Source: Ralstonia sp. NFACC01
Lineage (GTDB): Bacteria; Pseudomonadota; Gammaproteobacteria; Burkholderiales; Burkholderiaceae
Assembly (NCBI RefSeq): GCF_900115545.1
Contig: NZ_FOWV01000012.1
Span: 1 to 64,000, forward strand
Length of the DNA: 64,000 bases
Direction of reading: 5' to 3'
Of the stretch, positions 32,866 to 43,017 are shown piece by piece. Numbering within the stretch: position 1 is the stretch's first letter; every line of letters starts with the position of its first letter. The notes under the pieces were generated by a model, which was given only the letters and a program-made list of their open reading frames with translations, searched no databases and was not told where the DNA came from. Position numbers and translations under genes: made by a program.

Positions 32866-33879
32866 TCAAGCGTTGACGAGGCTTTGCGGCACGGGCGATG
32901 CCGTGGTTTCCGGCAGCGCGGCGTCGATTTCCGCGAGATCCGCATCCGTCAGTTTCAGGCTGGCCGCGCCGAGCAGTCCTTCGAGCTGGTCCGGCCGTCG
33001 CACGCCGACGATGGCGCCCGTGACCACCGGGTTGCGCAGCGTCCACGCGATGGCGACTTCGGCAGGCGTGCGTCCATGCCGGGCGCCGACGCCACGCAGC
33101 ACCTCCACCAGCGCCAGGTTGCGCGTCAGATTCGGCTCCTGAAATTCGGGGCTGCGCTGCGCGCGCCAGTCATCGGCCGGCAGCGCGGCGATGCGCTCGC
33201 GCGTCATGCGCCCCGACAGCAGTCCCGATTGCAGCGGCGAATAGACGATGTTGCCGATGCCACGCGCCGCCGTGTACGGCAGGATGGATTCCTCGATGCC
33301 GCGCATCAGGAGCGAGTAGGGCGGTTGCAGCGAGGCAATCGGCGCGACGGAGCGGGCGCGTTCCATTTGCGCCGCATCGAAATTCGACACGCCGATATGG
33401 CGGATCTTGCCGGCGCGGCGTGCCTCCGCCAGCGCGCCAATGGCGGCTTCGATCGATTGCTCGGGCGCCCCGGGCGGGAAGGCCGGCCAGTGGATCTGGT
33501 ACAGGTCGATCGCGTCCACGTTCAGGCGGCGCAGGCTCTCGTCGATTTCACGTGAAAGCGATGCGGGGTCGAGCGAATGCGAGATCCGCCCCTGCGCATC
33601 CCACACCAGCGAACCCTTGGTGAACACGTACGGGCGCCGTTCTGCGGGCAATGTGCGCAGCGCCCGGCCGACCACCGTTTCTGCGTGGCCCAGCCCATAG
33701 GCGGCAGCGGTGTCGATCCAGTTGATGCCGGCGTCTACGGCGGCGGCGATGGCGGCAATGGAATCGCGATCGTCCTGCGCGCCCCAGCCATATTCCCAGT
33801 TCCCGCCGCCCGAGGCCCAAGTACCGAAGCCGAGTGGCGAGATGTGCAGGTCGGATTGACCAAGTTGTCGTGTCTGCAT
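32866..33879 (-). CDS. Aldo/keto reductase
   Basis: 337 residues, (beta/alpha)8 AKR. MQTRQLGQSDLHISPLGFGTWASGG start, catalytic Asp and Tyr in GINWIDTAAAYGLGHAE, Lys in VFTKGSL, and His in DLYQIHWP, followed by HIGVSNF. C-terminal NADPH-binding segment VGVRRPDQLEGLL. It belongs to the AKR11/12-like bacterial group reducing aldehydes or ketones. It is divergent from a LysR regulator (86-bp gap). A degenerate parS-like sequence lies inside (33544-33559). Confidence 0.92.
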   Translation of the reverse strand: MQTRQLGQSDLHISPLGFGTWASGGGNWEYGWGAQDDRDSIAAIAAAVDAGINWIDTAAAYGLGHAETVVGRALRTLPAERRPYVFTKGSLVWDAQGRISHSLDPASLSREIDESLRRLNVDAIDLYQIHWPAFPPGAPEQSIEAAIGALAEARRAGKIRHIGVSNFDAAQMERARSVAPIASLQPPYSLLMRGIEESILPYTAARGIGNIVYSPLQSGLLSGRMTRERIAALPADDWRAQRSPEFQEPNLTRNLALVEVLRGVGARHGRTPAEVAIAWTLRNPVVTGAIVGVRRPDQLEGLLGAASLKLTDADLAEIDAALPETTASPVPQSLVNA

Positions 33880-33965
33880 GGCGATGTCCTTGTCAGGTCA
33901 GGGAGAGGAGTCGCCAGTCTAGGCAACGCGGTCACGCCAATTAAGTGGATAGAATCGGATGCACT

Positions 33966-34910
33966 ATGAAGACGGAATTCACAATCGATCCGGACCTGCT
34001 GCCCGCGCTCGATGCGCTGCGCCGCGTGGCCGAGGCGGGGAGTTTCACGCAGGCAGCCGCGGCGCTGGACGTTTCGACGTCCGCGCTGTCGCAAACTGTC
34101 CGGCGGCTGGAGTCGGCGCTCGGCGTGCAACTGCTGGCGCGCACCACGCGACAGGTCAGTGCAACGGAAGCGGGTGAAGCGCTGCTTGCCGTCGCGCGGC
34201 CTGGCCTTGACGCGCTATACGGTGCGATGGCGGAAGTGGGGGAGCGTGCAACGGAGCCGCGCGGCACGTTGCGCGTGACGGCCTCGCGCGTGGCGTACCA
34301 GTCGTTGCTGCAGCCGGTGCTGGGCGATTTTCTCTCGCGCTATCCGCGCATCGAGCTGGAGGTCTCGGTGGACGACGGGCTGTCCGCGATCGTCGCAGAC
34401 CGCTTTGATGTCGGCATCCGCTTCGGCGAGCGTGTCGAGCGCGACATGGTCGGCGTGCCGATCGGCCCGGCGCGCCGCATTGCGGTGGTGGGCAGTGCAG
34501 CGTATCTGCAAGCGCATGGCACGCCCGCATCGCCGGAAGCCCTGCGCGGCCATCGCTGCATCCGATACCGCTTTCCAAGCAGCGGCGCCTTGTACGACTG
34601 GGAGTTTGCCGCTCCCGGCGGTGGCGCCAACCAGTCGGCGGATGTGGCCGGCGGCTTCATCGCCAATGACGTGCTGGCGATGGTCGCGGCGGCGAAGCAG
34701 GGCGTGGGCTTGGCGCACGTGCTGGAAGACCTCGTCGCCGAGGATGTGGCGGCCGGCCGCTTGGTTCGGGTGCTCGAAGACTGGTGCCCGCCGATGTATC
34801 GCTTCCATCTCTATTTTCCTCGCACGCCGCAGATGCCGGGCAAGCTGCGCGCCTTCATCGATTTTCTACAGGAACGCTCGGCCAGCCCAGGGCGAGTGCC
34901 CATTAGCTGA
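33966..34910 (+). CDS. LysR-family transcriptional regulator
   Basis: 314 residues from the ATG at 33966. HTH region LPALDALRRVAEAGSFTQAAAALDVSTSALSQTVRRLESALGVQLLARTTRQVSATEAG, effector domain GTLRVTASRVAYQSLLQPVLGDFLSRYP and RFDVGIRFGERVERDMVGVPI. Divergent from the aldo/keto reductase, which it probably regulates. Its stop is only 4 bp before the first perfect parS site. Confidence 0.93.
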   Translation: MKTEFTIDPDLLPALDALRRVAEAGSFTQAAAALDVSTSALSQTVRRLESALGVQLLARTTRQVSATEAGEALLAVARPGLDALYGAMAEVGERATEPRGTLRVTASRVAYQSLLQPVLGDFLSRYPRIELEVSVDDGLSAIVADRFDVGIRFGERVERDMVGVPIGPARRIAVVGSAAYLQAHGTPASPEALRGHRCIRYRFPSSGALYDWEFAAPGGGANQSADVAGGFIANDVLAMVAAAKQGVGLAHVLEDLVAEDVAAGRLVRVLEDWCPPMYRFHLYFPRTPQMPGKLRAFIDFLQERSASPGRVPIS

Positions 34911-34913
34911 ATG

Positions 34914-34929
34914 TGTTTCACGTGAAACA
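34914..34929. promoter_or_regulatory. parS: parS site 1 (perfect 16-bp palindrome)
   Basis: TGTTTCACGTGAAACA, an exact match to the universal ParB-binding parS consensus, intergenic between lysR and mnmG and about 3.6 kb upstream of parB. Confidence 0.93.
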
Positions 34930-34953
34930 CAAACGCGGGCAACAAGCGGTGCA

Positions 34954-34969
34954 TGTTTCACGTGAAACA
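34954..34969. promoter_or_regulatory. parS: parS site 2 (perfect 16-bp palindrome)
   Basis: Second identical TGTTTCACGTGAAACA, its centre exactly 40 bp from that of site 1 (about four helical turns), so two ParB dimers would load on the same DNA face just upstream of mnmG. Confidence 0.93.
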
Positions 34970-35082
34970 CGAAAAGCAGGGGAATTTCGCCCCGATTGCC
35001 GCATGGCCAAACTGCGGTGTAGCCGCGCGACTTATAATTCCGCTTCTCCAAATTTTTGATGCCTCCATGCGAGGAGGAAGCC

Positions 35083-37032
35083 ATGCTGTATCCAATTGAA
35101 TTCGATGTGATCGTGGTGGGCGGCGGACACGCCGGCACCGAGGCCGCGCTGGCGGCAGCGCGCATGGGGTGTCAGACCCTGCTGCTGACGCACAACATCG
35201 AGACGCTGGGGCAGATGAGCTGCAATCCGTCCATCGGGGGCATCGGCAAAGGCCATCTGGTCAAGGAAGTGGACGCCTTGGGCGGGGCCATGGCCATCGC
35301 GACGGACGAGGGCGGCATCCAGTTCCGTATTCTCAATTCCAGCAAGGGCCCGGCGGTGCGGGCAACTCGCGCCCAGGCGGACCGCGTGTTGTACAAGGCG
35401 GCGATCCGTCATCGCCTGGAAAACCAGCCGAACCTGATGCTGTTCCAGCAGGCCGTGGAAGACCTGCTGGTGGAGGGCGACCGCGTAGTCGGGGCGGTGA
35501 CACAGGTTGGCGTGCAGTTCCGTGCACGTGCCGTGGTGCTGACGGCTGGGACGTTCCTCGACGGCAAGATTCACGTCGGGTTGAACAACTACACCGGCGG
35601 CCGCGCGGGCGACCCCGCAGCGGTATCGCTGTCGGCGCGTCTCAAGGAATTGAAGCTGCCGCAAGGACGCCTCAAGACCGGTACGCCCCCGCGAATCGAT
35701 GGCCGGTCCATCGATTTTTCGGTGCTGGAGGAGCAGCCCGGCGATCTTGATCCGGTACCGGTGTTCTCGTTCATGGGCCGCGCGGAGATGCATCCCCGCC
35801 AAGTACCGTGCTGGGTGACGCACACGAACGAGCGCACCCACGACATCATCCGCGCCGGTCTGGACCGCTCCCCGATGTACACGGGCGTCATCGAGGGGGT
35901 AGGGCCGCGCTATTGCCCGAGCATCGAAGACAAAATCCACCGCTTCGCGAGCAAGGACAGCCACCAGATTTTTCTGGAGCCGGAAGGCCTGACGACGAAC
36001 GAGTTCTACCCGAACGGCGTGTCGACCAGCCTGCCGTTTGATGTGCAGCTCGATCTGATCCACTCGATGCGCGGGTTGGAGAACGCCCACATCCTGCGGC
36101 CCGGTTATGCCATCGAGTACGACTACTTCGACCCGCGCGGGCTGAAGGCTTCGCTGGAATCCAAGGCGATTTCCGGCTTGTTCTTCGCCGGCCAGATCAA
36201 CGGGACGACCGGTTACGAAGAGGCGGCGGCGCAAGGCCTGCTGGCGGGCATCAACGCTGGCCTGCAGGTGCAGGGTAAAGATGCCTGGACGCCGCGCCGC
36301 GACCAGGCCTATCTGGGCGTGCTAGTAGACGATCTCATCACCCGCGGCGTAACCGAGCCGTATCGCATGTTCACCAGCCGGGCCGAGTTCCGCCTCAGCC
36401 TGCGTGAAGACAACGCCGACATGCGCCTGACCGACGTCGGCCGCGCGCTCGGCGTCGTTGACGATGCGCGCTGGGATGCGTTCAACCGGAAGCGCGACGC
36501 TGTTTCACGTGAAACAGAGCGCCTCAAATCGACCTGGGTGAACCCGGCCACGCTTCCGCTGGAGGACGCCGAACCGGTTCTGGGCAAGGGCATCGAGCGC
36601 GAGTACGCGCTGGCCGACTTGCTGCGCCGCCCGAACGTGACCTACGAAACGCTCATGGGCATGCAAGGCGGCAAGTACGCGCTCAAAGCCCCCCTGGCTG
36701 AAGATCCGTTGCTGGCCGAGCAGATCCGCGAGCAGGTCGAAATCGGCATCAAATACCACGGCTACATCGCCCGGCAGGCCGATGAAGTCGAGCGCCTGGG
36801 TGCCAACGAGAACACCCGTCTGCCAGCGGATTTCGACTATGCGCAAGTGCGCGGCCTATCGATTGAGGTCCAGCAAAAGCTCGCCAAGCACAAACCGGAG
36901 ACTATCGGACAGGCTTCGCGTATCTCCGGCATCACGCCGGCCGCCGTGTCACTGCTGCTCGTGCACTTGAAGAAGGGCGTGCTGCGTGGACAAGTCGGAC
37001 CCCGTGCCACCTCAGAAGGCGAGGCCGCTTGA
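35083..37032 (+). CDS. mnmG: tRNA U34 carboxymethylaminomethyl modification enzyme MnmG (GidA)
   Basis: 649 residues from the ATG at 35083, chosen for the AGGAGGAAG site just upstream. FAD-binding motif [21 protein letters not shown] at the N-terminus. GidA signatures [22 protein letters not shown] (with the active Cys) and [13 protein letters not shown] are followed by [17 protein letters not shown] and a C-terminal helical MnmE-interaction domain. With MnmE it installs cmnm5 at the wobble uridine of tRNAs. It overlaps rsmG by 1 nt (TGATG). A perfect parS site lies inside the coding region at 36501-36516. Confidence 0.98.
   Translation: MLYPIEFDVIVVGGGHAGTEAALAAARMGCQTLLLTHNIETLGQMSCNPSIGGIGKGHLVKEVDALGGAMAIATDEGGIQFRILNSSKGPAVRATRAQADRVLYKAAIRHRLENQPNLMLFQQAVEDLLVEGDRVVGAVTQVGVQFRARAVVLTAGTFLDGKIHVGLNNYTGGRAGDPAAVSLSARLKELKLPQGRLKTGTPPRIDGRSIDFSVLEEQPGDLDPVPVFSFMGRAEMHPRQVPCWVTHTNERTHDIIRAGLDRSPMYTGVIEGVGPRYCPSIEDKIHRFASKDSHQIFLEPEGLTTNEFYPNGVSTSLPFDVQLDLIHSMRGLENAHILRPGYAIEYDYFDPRGLKASLESKAISGLFFAGQINGTTGYEEAAAQGLLAGINAGLQVQGKDAWTPRRDQAYLGVLVDDLITRGVTEPYRMFTSRAEFRLSLREDNADMRLTDVGRALGVVDDARWDAFNRKRDAVSRETERLKSTWVNPATLPLEDAEPVLGKGIEREYALADLLRRPNVTYETLMGMQGGKYALKAPLAEDPLLAEQIREQVEIGIKYHGYIARQADEVERLGANENTRLPADFDYAQVRGLSIEVQQKLAKHKPETIGQASRISGITPAAVSLLLVHLKKGVLRGQVGPRATSEGEAA
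36501..36516. promoter_or_regulatory. parS: parS site 3 inside mnmG
   Basis: Exact TGTTTCACGTGAAACA within the mnmG coding sequence, reading as the codons for Val-Ser-Arg-Glu-Thr. It is about 1.55 kb from sites 1 and 2 and 2.0 kb upstream of parB. Confidence 0.92.
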
Positions 37033-37700
37033 TGGCGAATGCACTGACTGACGCCCGGGCAGAGCTGGAAGCCGGCGCCCGCGCGCTTGGCTTGTCGCTG
37101 GACGAAGCGCAAGTCGATCGCTTGCTGGCGTACCAAGGGCTGCTGGCCAAATGGAACCGCGTCTACAACCTGACCGCCATTCGTGATGCCGGCGACATGC
37201 TGACGCATCACTTGCTGGATTCGCTGTCGGCGGTGTCGCGCATCGCCGAGCTGGCCCGCCGCGCCCAACCCGACGCACCGCGCGTGCTGGACGTCGGTTC
37301 GGGAGGCGGCCTGCCGGGTATCCCGCTCGCCATCGCCTTCCCGGATGTAAGCGTCACGATGGTCGACATCGTGCAGAAAAAGACCGCTTTCCTGACGCAG
37401 TGCCGGGCCGAGCTTGGGCTGACCAACGCTCAATCGCATTGGGGCCACGTGGAAAAACTGGCTGATGCCACCGGCTACGGCGTCATTACCTCACGCGCTT
37501 TTGCCGAGCTGGTGGATTTCGTGAATCTGGCTGGCCATCTGCTGGCCCCCGGTGGCCGCATGGTCGCCATGAAGGGTGTGCGCCCGGATGCTGAAATCGA
37601 GCGCCTGCCCGCCGGCTGGACCGTCGAAGCCATCGAACGCCTGACCGTGCCGGGGCTGCCGGCCGAGCGTCACCTGGTCATCCTTGCGCCGTCGGCGTGA
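37032..37700 (+). CDS. rsmG: 16S rRNA (guanine527-N7)-methyltransferase RsmG (GidB)
   Basis: 222 residues from the ATG overlapping the mnmG stop. Class I methyltransferase fold: [20 protein letters not shown] and HHLLDSL (family signatures), SAM-binding motif [17 protein letters not shown], and [29 protein letters not shown]. It methylates G527 of 16S rRNA in the 30S subunit; loss is known to give low-level streptomycin resistance. It is translationally coupled to mnmG and followed by parA after 37 bp. Confidence 0.97.
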   Translation: MANALTDARAELEAGARALGLSLDEAQVDRLLAYQGLLAKWNRVYNLTAIRDAGDMLTHHLLDSLSAVSRIAELARRAQPDAPRVLDVGSGGGLPGIPLAIAFPDVSVTMVDIVQKKTAFLTQCRAELGLTNAQSHWGHVEKLADATGYGVITSRAFAELVDFVNLAGHLLAPGGRMVAMKGVRPDAEIERLPAGWTVEAIERLTVPGLPAERHLVILAPSA

Positions 37701-37737
37701 GCGAACGTTGTAGCGAGCCATTCACCGCAGAGGAGTC

Positions 37738-38523
37738 ATGTCGAATATTTTCGTGATCGCCAACCAGAAGGGTGGGGTCGGCAAGACCACCACCACGGTG
37801 AATCTCGCGGCCGGGCTGGCCGCGCAAGGGCAGCGCGTGCTGCTGGTCGACCTCGACCCGCAGGGCAATGCCTCGATGGGGTCGGGCATTGACAAGCACA
37901 CGCTCGAATTCAGCGTCTACCAAGTCCTTGTCGGGCTGGCGACGATTCCGCAGGCGCGCAAGCGCTCCGAGGCCGGGCGCTATGACGTGTTGCCAGCAAA
38001 CCGCGACCTGGCCGGCGCCGAAGTCGAACTGGTCGATCTGGAGCATCGCGAAAACCGCCTCAAGCTTGCGCTCGCCGAGGTGGAAGCCGACTACGACTTC
38101 GTCCTTATCGATTGCCCGCCGTCGCTTTCGCTGCTGACGCTCAACGGCCTGTGTGCCGCGCACGGCGTCGTCGTGCCGATGCAGTGTGAGTACTTCGCGC
38201 TCGAAGGCCTGTCGGATCTCGTCAACACCATCAAACAGGTGCACGCCAACCTGAACCGCGACCTCAAGGTGATCGGCCTGTTGCGTGTGATGTTCGACCC
38301 GCGCGTGACGCTGCAGCAGCAGGTTTCGGCGCAGCTCGAATCGCACTTCGGCGACAAGGTGTTCAAGACGGTCATCCCGCGCAACGTGCGTCTGGCCGAA
38401 GCGCCCTCGTACGGCATGCCGGGCGTAGCGTTTGACGTGGCATCGAAAGGCGCCAAGGCCTATCTGGATTTCGGCGCCGAGATGATCGCGCGCGTGCGGC
38501 AGATGGCCGACATGCCGGCCTGA
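37738..38523 (+). CDS. parA: Chromosome-partitioning ATPase ParA (Soj)
   Basis: 261 residues. Deviant Walker A KGGVGKTTT (residues 11-19; Lys11 and Lys16), ATPase switch VLLVDLDPQGNASMG, DFVLIDCPPSLSLLTLN (Walker B) and LKVIGLLRVMFDPR. ParA binds DNA nonspecifically in its ATP form and drives movement of the ParB-parS complex. The length is typical of chromosomal (type Ia-short) ParA without an N-terminal HTH. It is in the mnmG-rsmG-parA-parB row and lies 17 bp before parB. Confidence 0.97.
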   Translation: MSNIFVIANQKGGVGKTTTTVNLAAGLAAQGQRVLLVDLDPQGNASMGSGIDKHTLEFSVYQVLVGLATIPQARKRSEAGRYDVLPANRDLAGAEVELVDLEHRENRLKLALAEVEADYDFVLIDCPPSLSLLTLNGLCAAHGVVVPMQCEYFALEGLSDLVNTIKQVHANLNRDLKVIGLLRVMFDPRVTLQQQVSAQLESHFGDKVFKTVIPRNVRLAEAPSYGMPGVAFDVASKGAKAYLDFGAEMIARVRQMADMPA

Positions 38524-38540
38524 GCAGCAAGAGGAACAAC

Positions 38541-39452
38541 ATGAGCACGATGAAGAAAAAGGGACTGGGCCGCGGCCTCGAAGCGCTGCTCGGCAGCCCG
38601 GCCGAGATTGTCGAAGCCGCCAAGCAGGAGGGTGCGCCGACGGTCCTGAAGCTGGAACAGATGCAGCCTGGCAAATATCAGCCGCGCACGCGCATGGACG
38701 AAGGCGCGCTGCAGGAGCTTGCCGCGAGCATCCGCGCCCAAGGCTTGATGCAGCCGATTCTGGTGCGCAAGGTCGAGTCCGACGGCACAAAGCCTAAGTA
38801 CGAAATCATCGCGGGTGAGCGCCGCTTCCGCGCATCGCGCCTTGCGGGCCTGACCGAAGTGCCCGTCCTCGTGAAGGACGTGCCGGATGAATCGGCCGCC
38901 GCCATGGCGCTGATCGAAAACATCCAGCGCGAAGACCTCAACCCGCTGGAAGAAGCGCAGGGCATCGCGCGCCTGGTGCGGGAATTCCAGTTCACGCACG
39001 AGCAGGCGGCGGAATCGGTGGGGCGTTCGCGTAGCGCGGTCTCGAACCTGCTGCGCCTGCTGAATCTTGCCCAGCCTGTGCAGACGATGCTGATGGCGGG
39101 TGACCTGGATATGGGTCACGCCCGTGCGCTGCTCGCCGTCGATGGTGCAACACAAATCACATTGGCCAATCAGATCGTCAATAAGCGCCTGTCGGTCCGC
39201 GAGACGGAAAAACTGGTGGCATTGACGCTCAAGCCGTTTGAGCTGAAGTCACTGAAGCAGAAGGGCGGCCACCAGGGTGGTCGCGACGTTGCGCGCCTGG
39301 AAGAGGAGCTGGCTGATCAACTGGGCTTGGGCGTGCAGATCAAGCTGGCAGCAAAGGGCCGTGGTCAGTTGACCGTGCAGTTCAGCAGTCTCGACGAATT
39401 CGACGGGTTGTTGGCGCGCCTGCGTCCTGATGGTGGCGAAGAAGCGGCCTGA
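38541..39452 (+). CDS. parB: Chromosome-partitioning protein ParB (Spo0J)
   Basis: 303 residues. The N-terminal basic segment KKKGLGRGLEALLG contacts ParA and stimulates its ATPase. ParB/Srx CTP-binding domain follows, with GKYQPRTRMDEGALQELAASIRAQG and the GERRFRASRLAGL box. The helix-turn-helix is THEQAAESVGRSRSAVSNLLRLLNL and the C-terminal dimerisation domain ends LTVQFSSLDEFDGLLARL. It binds the parS sites in and upstream of mnmG and spreads as a CTP-dependent clamp. Intact, normal length. Confidence 0.97.
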   Translation: MSTMKKKGLGRGLEALLGSPAEIVEAAKQEGAPTVLKLEQMQPGKYQPRTRMDEGALQELAASIRAQGLMQPILVRKVESDGTKPKYEIIAGERRFRASRLAGLTEVPVLVKDVPDESAAAMALIENIQREDLNPLEEAQGIARLVREFQFTHEQAAESVGRSRSAVSNLLRLLNLAQPVQTMLMAGDLDMGHARALLAVDGATQITLANQIVNKRLSVRETEKLVALTLKPFELKSLKQKGGHQGGRDVARLEEELADQLGLGVQIKLAAKGRGQLTVQFSSLDEFDGLLARLRPDGGEEAA

Positions 39453-39782
39453 ATTTTCCCTGCGACAGTTTGACGCACCTATCGTAGCCGGCGTGGTTGC
39501 GCCATTTGCGGGCAGCCGCTTGGCACGGAATTGGTGCGATTACCTCGCGCGTCATCGACGCTGCGTATCGCCCACACCATCATGGAATCAACGGGGTGCC
39601 GCTCCATCAGGCGGATTCGGTGCCCCGGCAGCAGCGCCGCATTGCGCATGCCATATGGAACGCCGCCGCGCTGAGTGCTGTCGAAGGCGCCCGCACGAGC
39701 GTTCGCTTGCGCGTTGACTGGCGAACGCCATGTCCCGTAAAATCGTGCGGTTTTAAATCCGCCTGACCCAAAGCGGTGCGGC
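39453..39782. other. 330-bp region between parB and atpI with the atp promoter
   Basis: No credible gene. The right end holds the atp promoter (39714-39743). The left 250 bp show no recognisable repeat, terminator or RNA. The parB transcript may end here or read through. Confidence 0.7.
39714..39743 (+). promoter_or_regulatory. Sigma-70-type promoter of the atp operon
   Basis: -35 TTGACT (39714-39719) and -10 TAAAAT (39738-39743) separated by 18 bp, 40 bp upstream of the atpI start. Each hexamer matches five of six consensus bases, strong for a high-GC genome. Confidence 0.8.
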
Positions 39783-40352
39783 ATGATGAAAGCACATTCT
39801 TCCATGCAGCCAGCCGACCGGCAACGGCCCGATTCTTACGCTTCGTTGAACGCCGCCCGACCTCAGTCGGTGCAGGATCCGAAGCACGATAGTTGGGACG
39901 ATGAGGAGAAGGCGGAACCGCCGGTGCATGTGCTCTCACATGACGAGGCGGTCGCTCTGTTTGGCGAGCAGGCTCTGCAAGCCTCGCGTATCACGCCTTT
40001 TTCCATCGTGCTCGGCCAAGTGGCCATCACACTGTTGTGTGCGCTCGGTTGGTACGTCGGCAGTTGGTTCGCGGGCACGAGCGCTGCGTCAGCGGGCGAG
40101 GCTGCGCTGTCTGCTCTGCTGGGTGGCGGCGTGTGCGTGGTGCCCTCGGCATGGTTCGCGATGCGGCTGTCGGCGGCCAAGGGGTTCGAATCCATCGCCC
40201 GTCTGGTGGTGGGCGAAGCGATCAAGGTGCTCGGCACGGTCGCGCTGCTGGTGATCGTGGTGGTTGTCTTCAAGGGCCTGCATTGGCCGCCCTTGCTGAT
40301 TACCCTGATCCTAGCACTCAAGATGTATTGGGTCGGTCTCGCGCTGCGATAG
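39783..40352 (+). CDS. atpI: ATP synthase subunit I (AtpI)
   Basis: 189 residues (a second ATG follows three bases later). A hydrophilic N-terminus of about 75 residues, rich in Asp/Glu/Pro, precedes four hydrophobic segments (about 80-187) of the AtpI family: ITPFSIVLGQVAITLLCALG, LLGGGVCVVPSAWFAMRLS, RLVVGEAIKVLGTVALLVIV and PLLITLILALKMYW. AtpI helps assemble the c-ring in the inner membrane. The N-terminal extension is longer than in E. coli AtpI. First gene of the operon, 232 bp before atpB. Confidence 0.9.
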   Translation: MMKAHSSMQPADRQRPDSYASLNAARPQSVQDPKHDSWDDEEKAEPPVHVLSHDEAVALFGEQALQASRITPFSIVLGQVAITLLCALGWYVGSWFAGTSAASAGEAALSALLGGGVCVVPSAWFAMRLSAAKGFESIARLVVGEAIKVLGTVALLVIVVVVFKGLHWPPLLITLILALKMYWVGLALR

Positions 40353-40578
40353 CGCGTTGAGTCGGCTCCAGCCCACCACGACACGGCGGGCACACTGGAC
40401 GTGTTGGCATGTGGCAGTAACCTGAGGCAGGAGAAGCCCCGGTTCATTGCGCTGACACTCCACAAGAATAAGGTGGCGCGTTTCGGCCGCGTGCAGTCCG
40501 CGATCTCCAGGACGAACCTGGTTGAATCGGGCGCGAGTCGGAACGGGTCACGAAGAATGTTTCGCAATATTGGACTGA

Positions 40579-41466
<888 letters not shown>

Positions 41467-41537
41467 GTAGTTGCGGTTCAGGTTCTCCGGTTCCGTTTGA
41501 TTTTTCCAAGTTCTCAAGTTCTTAGTCTTTCACGTAA

Positions 41538-41816
<279 letters not shown>

Positions 41817-41922
41817 TTCTTTTCGGTCTGCATGATGCCGGAGGCGGCCTGGGTGAACGCTGCGCGTGACCCTCGCCGCTTCGTGCATTGATCCGTAGTC
41901 TCAATACCGAAAGGAACACACC

Positions 41923-42393
41923 ATGAACCTGAACGCCACACTCGTCGCGCAGATGGTCGTGTTCTTCATCCTGTGGTGGGTTGTTGCCAAATTCATTTGG
42001 CCGCCCCTGGTGAAGGCGCTCGACGAACGCGCGAAGAAAATCGCCGATGGCCTGGCCGCTGCCGACAAGGGCAAGGCTGAGCTGGAGCTGGCCAACAAGC
42101 GGGTCGACCAGGCACTGACCGAAGCGCGCAATGAAGGCGCGCAACGCATCGCGGACGCTGAAAAGCGCGCCCAGATGAGCGCCGATGAGATCAAGCAAAA
42201 CGCCCAGGCCGAAGCCGCGCGCATCATTGCGCAAGCCAAGGCAGAAGCCGAGCAGCAAACCGTGCGCGCGCGTGAATCGCTGCGTGACCAGGTTGCTGTG
42301 CTGGCCGTCAAGGGTGCCGAGCAGATCCTTAAGCGTGAAGTCAATGCGCAGGTCCACGCCGATCTGCTCAATCAACTCAAGGCTGAGCTGTAA
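41923..42393 (+). CDS. atpF: ATP synthase Fo subunit b
   Basis: 156 residues. One N-terminal membrane helix ([20 protein letters not shown]) followed by a long charged coiled-coil stalk (Ala/Glu/Lys-rich, about 30-150). It dimerises to form the peripheral stalk that holds F1 against rotation. 2 bp before atpH, 106 bp after atpE. Confidence 0.96.
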   Translation: MNLNATLVAQMVVFFILWWVVAKFIWPPLVKALDERAKKIADGLAAADKGKAELELANKRVDQALTEARNEGAQRIADAEKRAQMSADEIKQNAQAEAARIIAQAKAEAEQQTVRARESLRDQVAVLAVKGAEQILKREVNAQVHADLLNQLKAEL

Positions 42394-42395
42394 TC

Positions 42396-42932
42396 ATGGC
42401 AGAACTCGCAACCGTTGCCCGTCCGTACGCAGAGGCGCTGTTCCGCGTGGCGAAGGCCGGCAATCTGGGTGCATGGTCTGAGCTCGTGTCGGAAATGGGG
42501 CAAATTGCCGCCGTGCCCGACATGAAGGCAGTCGCCGATGATCCGAAGCTCTCCAAAGCCGATGTGGCGGGGATCTTCCTGTCGGCGCTGAAATCTCCGG
42601 TTTCGCATGAGGCGAAGGAACTGGTTGGCCTGCTGGTGGCCAACAAGCGCCTGTCGCTGCTGCCGGAAATTGCCGCGCAATTCCATGTGCTGCGGAATGC
42701 CAGCGAAGGCGCCGCCGACGTCGAGATCACCAGTGCGTTCCCGCTTGAGGGCGCGCCCCTGACCGAACTGGTCGCCACGCTCGAGCGCAAGTTCGGCAAG
42801 AAGCTGCAGGCTCACGTGAGCGTCGATCCTTCGTTGATCGGCGGCGTGCGTGTGCAGATTGGCGACGAAGTGCTCGACACCTCGGTGCGCGCGCGCCTGA
42901 CGCAGATGCAGTCTGCGCTGACCGCCGCGTAA
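42396..42932 (+). CDS. atpH: ATP synthase F1 subunit delta
   Basis: 178 residues. OSCP/delta family: [14 protein letters not shown] near the N-terminus and the C-terminal [60 protein letters not shown]. It joins the b-stalk to the top of the alpha3beta3 ring. Two-bp spacing to atpF suggests translational coupling. Confidence 0.96.
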   Translation: MAELATVARPYAEALFRVAKAGNLGAWSELVSEMGQIAAVPDMKAVADDPKLSKADVAGIFLSALKSPVSHEAKELVGLLVANKRLSLLPEIAAQFHVLRNASEGAADVEITSAFPLEGAPLTELVATLERKFGKKLQAHVSVDPSLIGGVRVQIGDEVLDTSVRARLTQMQSALTAA

Positions 42933-43017
42933 TGCTGCTCCGCGAGGCGCCGATGAATCGACGCGATTTCATCGACGTAGCGCGCCCGCAGACAGATTGA
43001 AGAATTAGGAGCATTCG

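Noticed and set aside
39497-39766. Possible 89-residue gene between parB and atpI
   Set aside because: It overlaps the atp promoter, has no ribosome-binding site, and its product is not domain-like.
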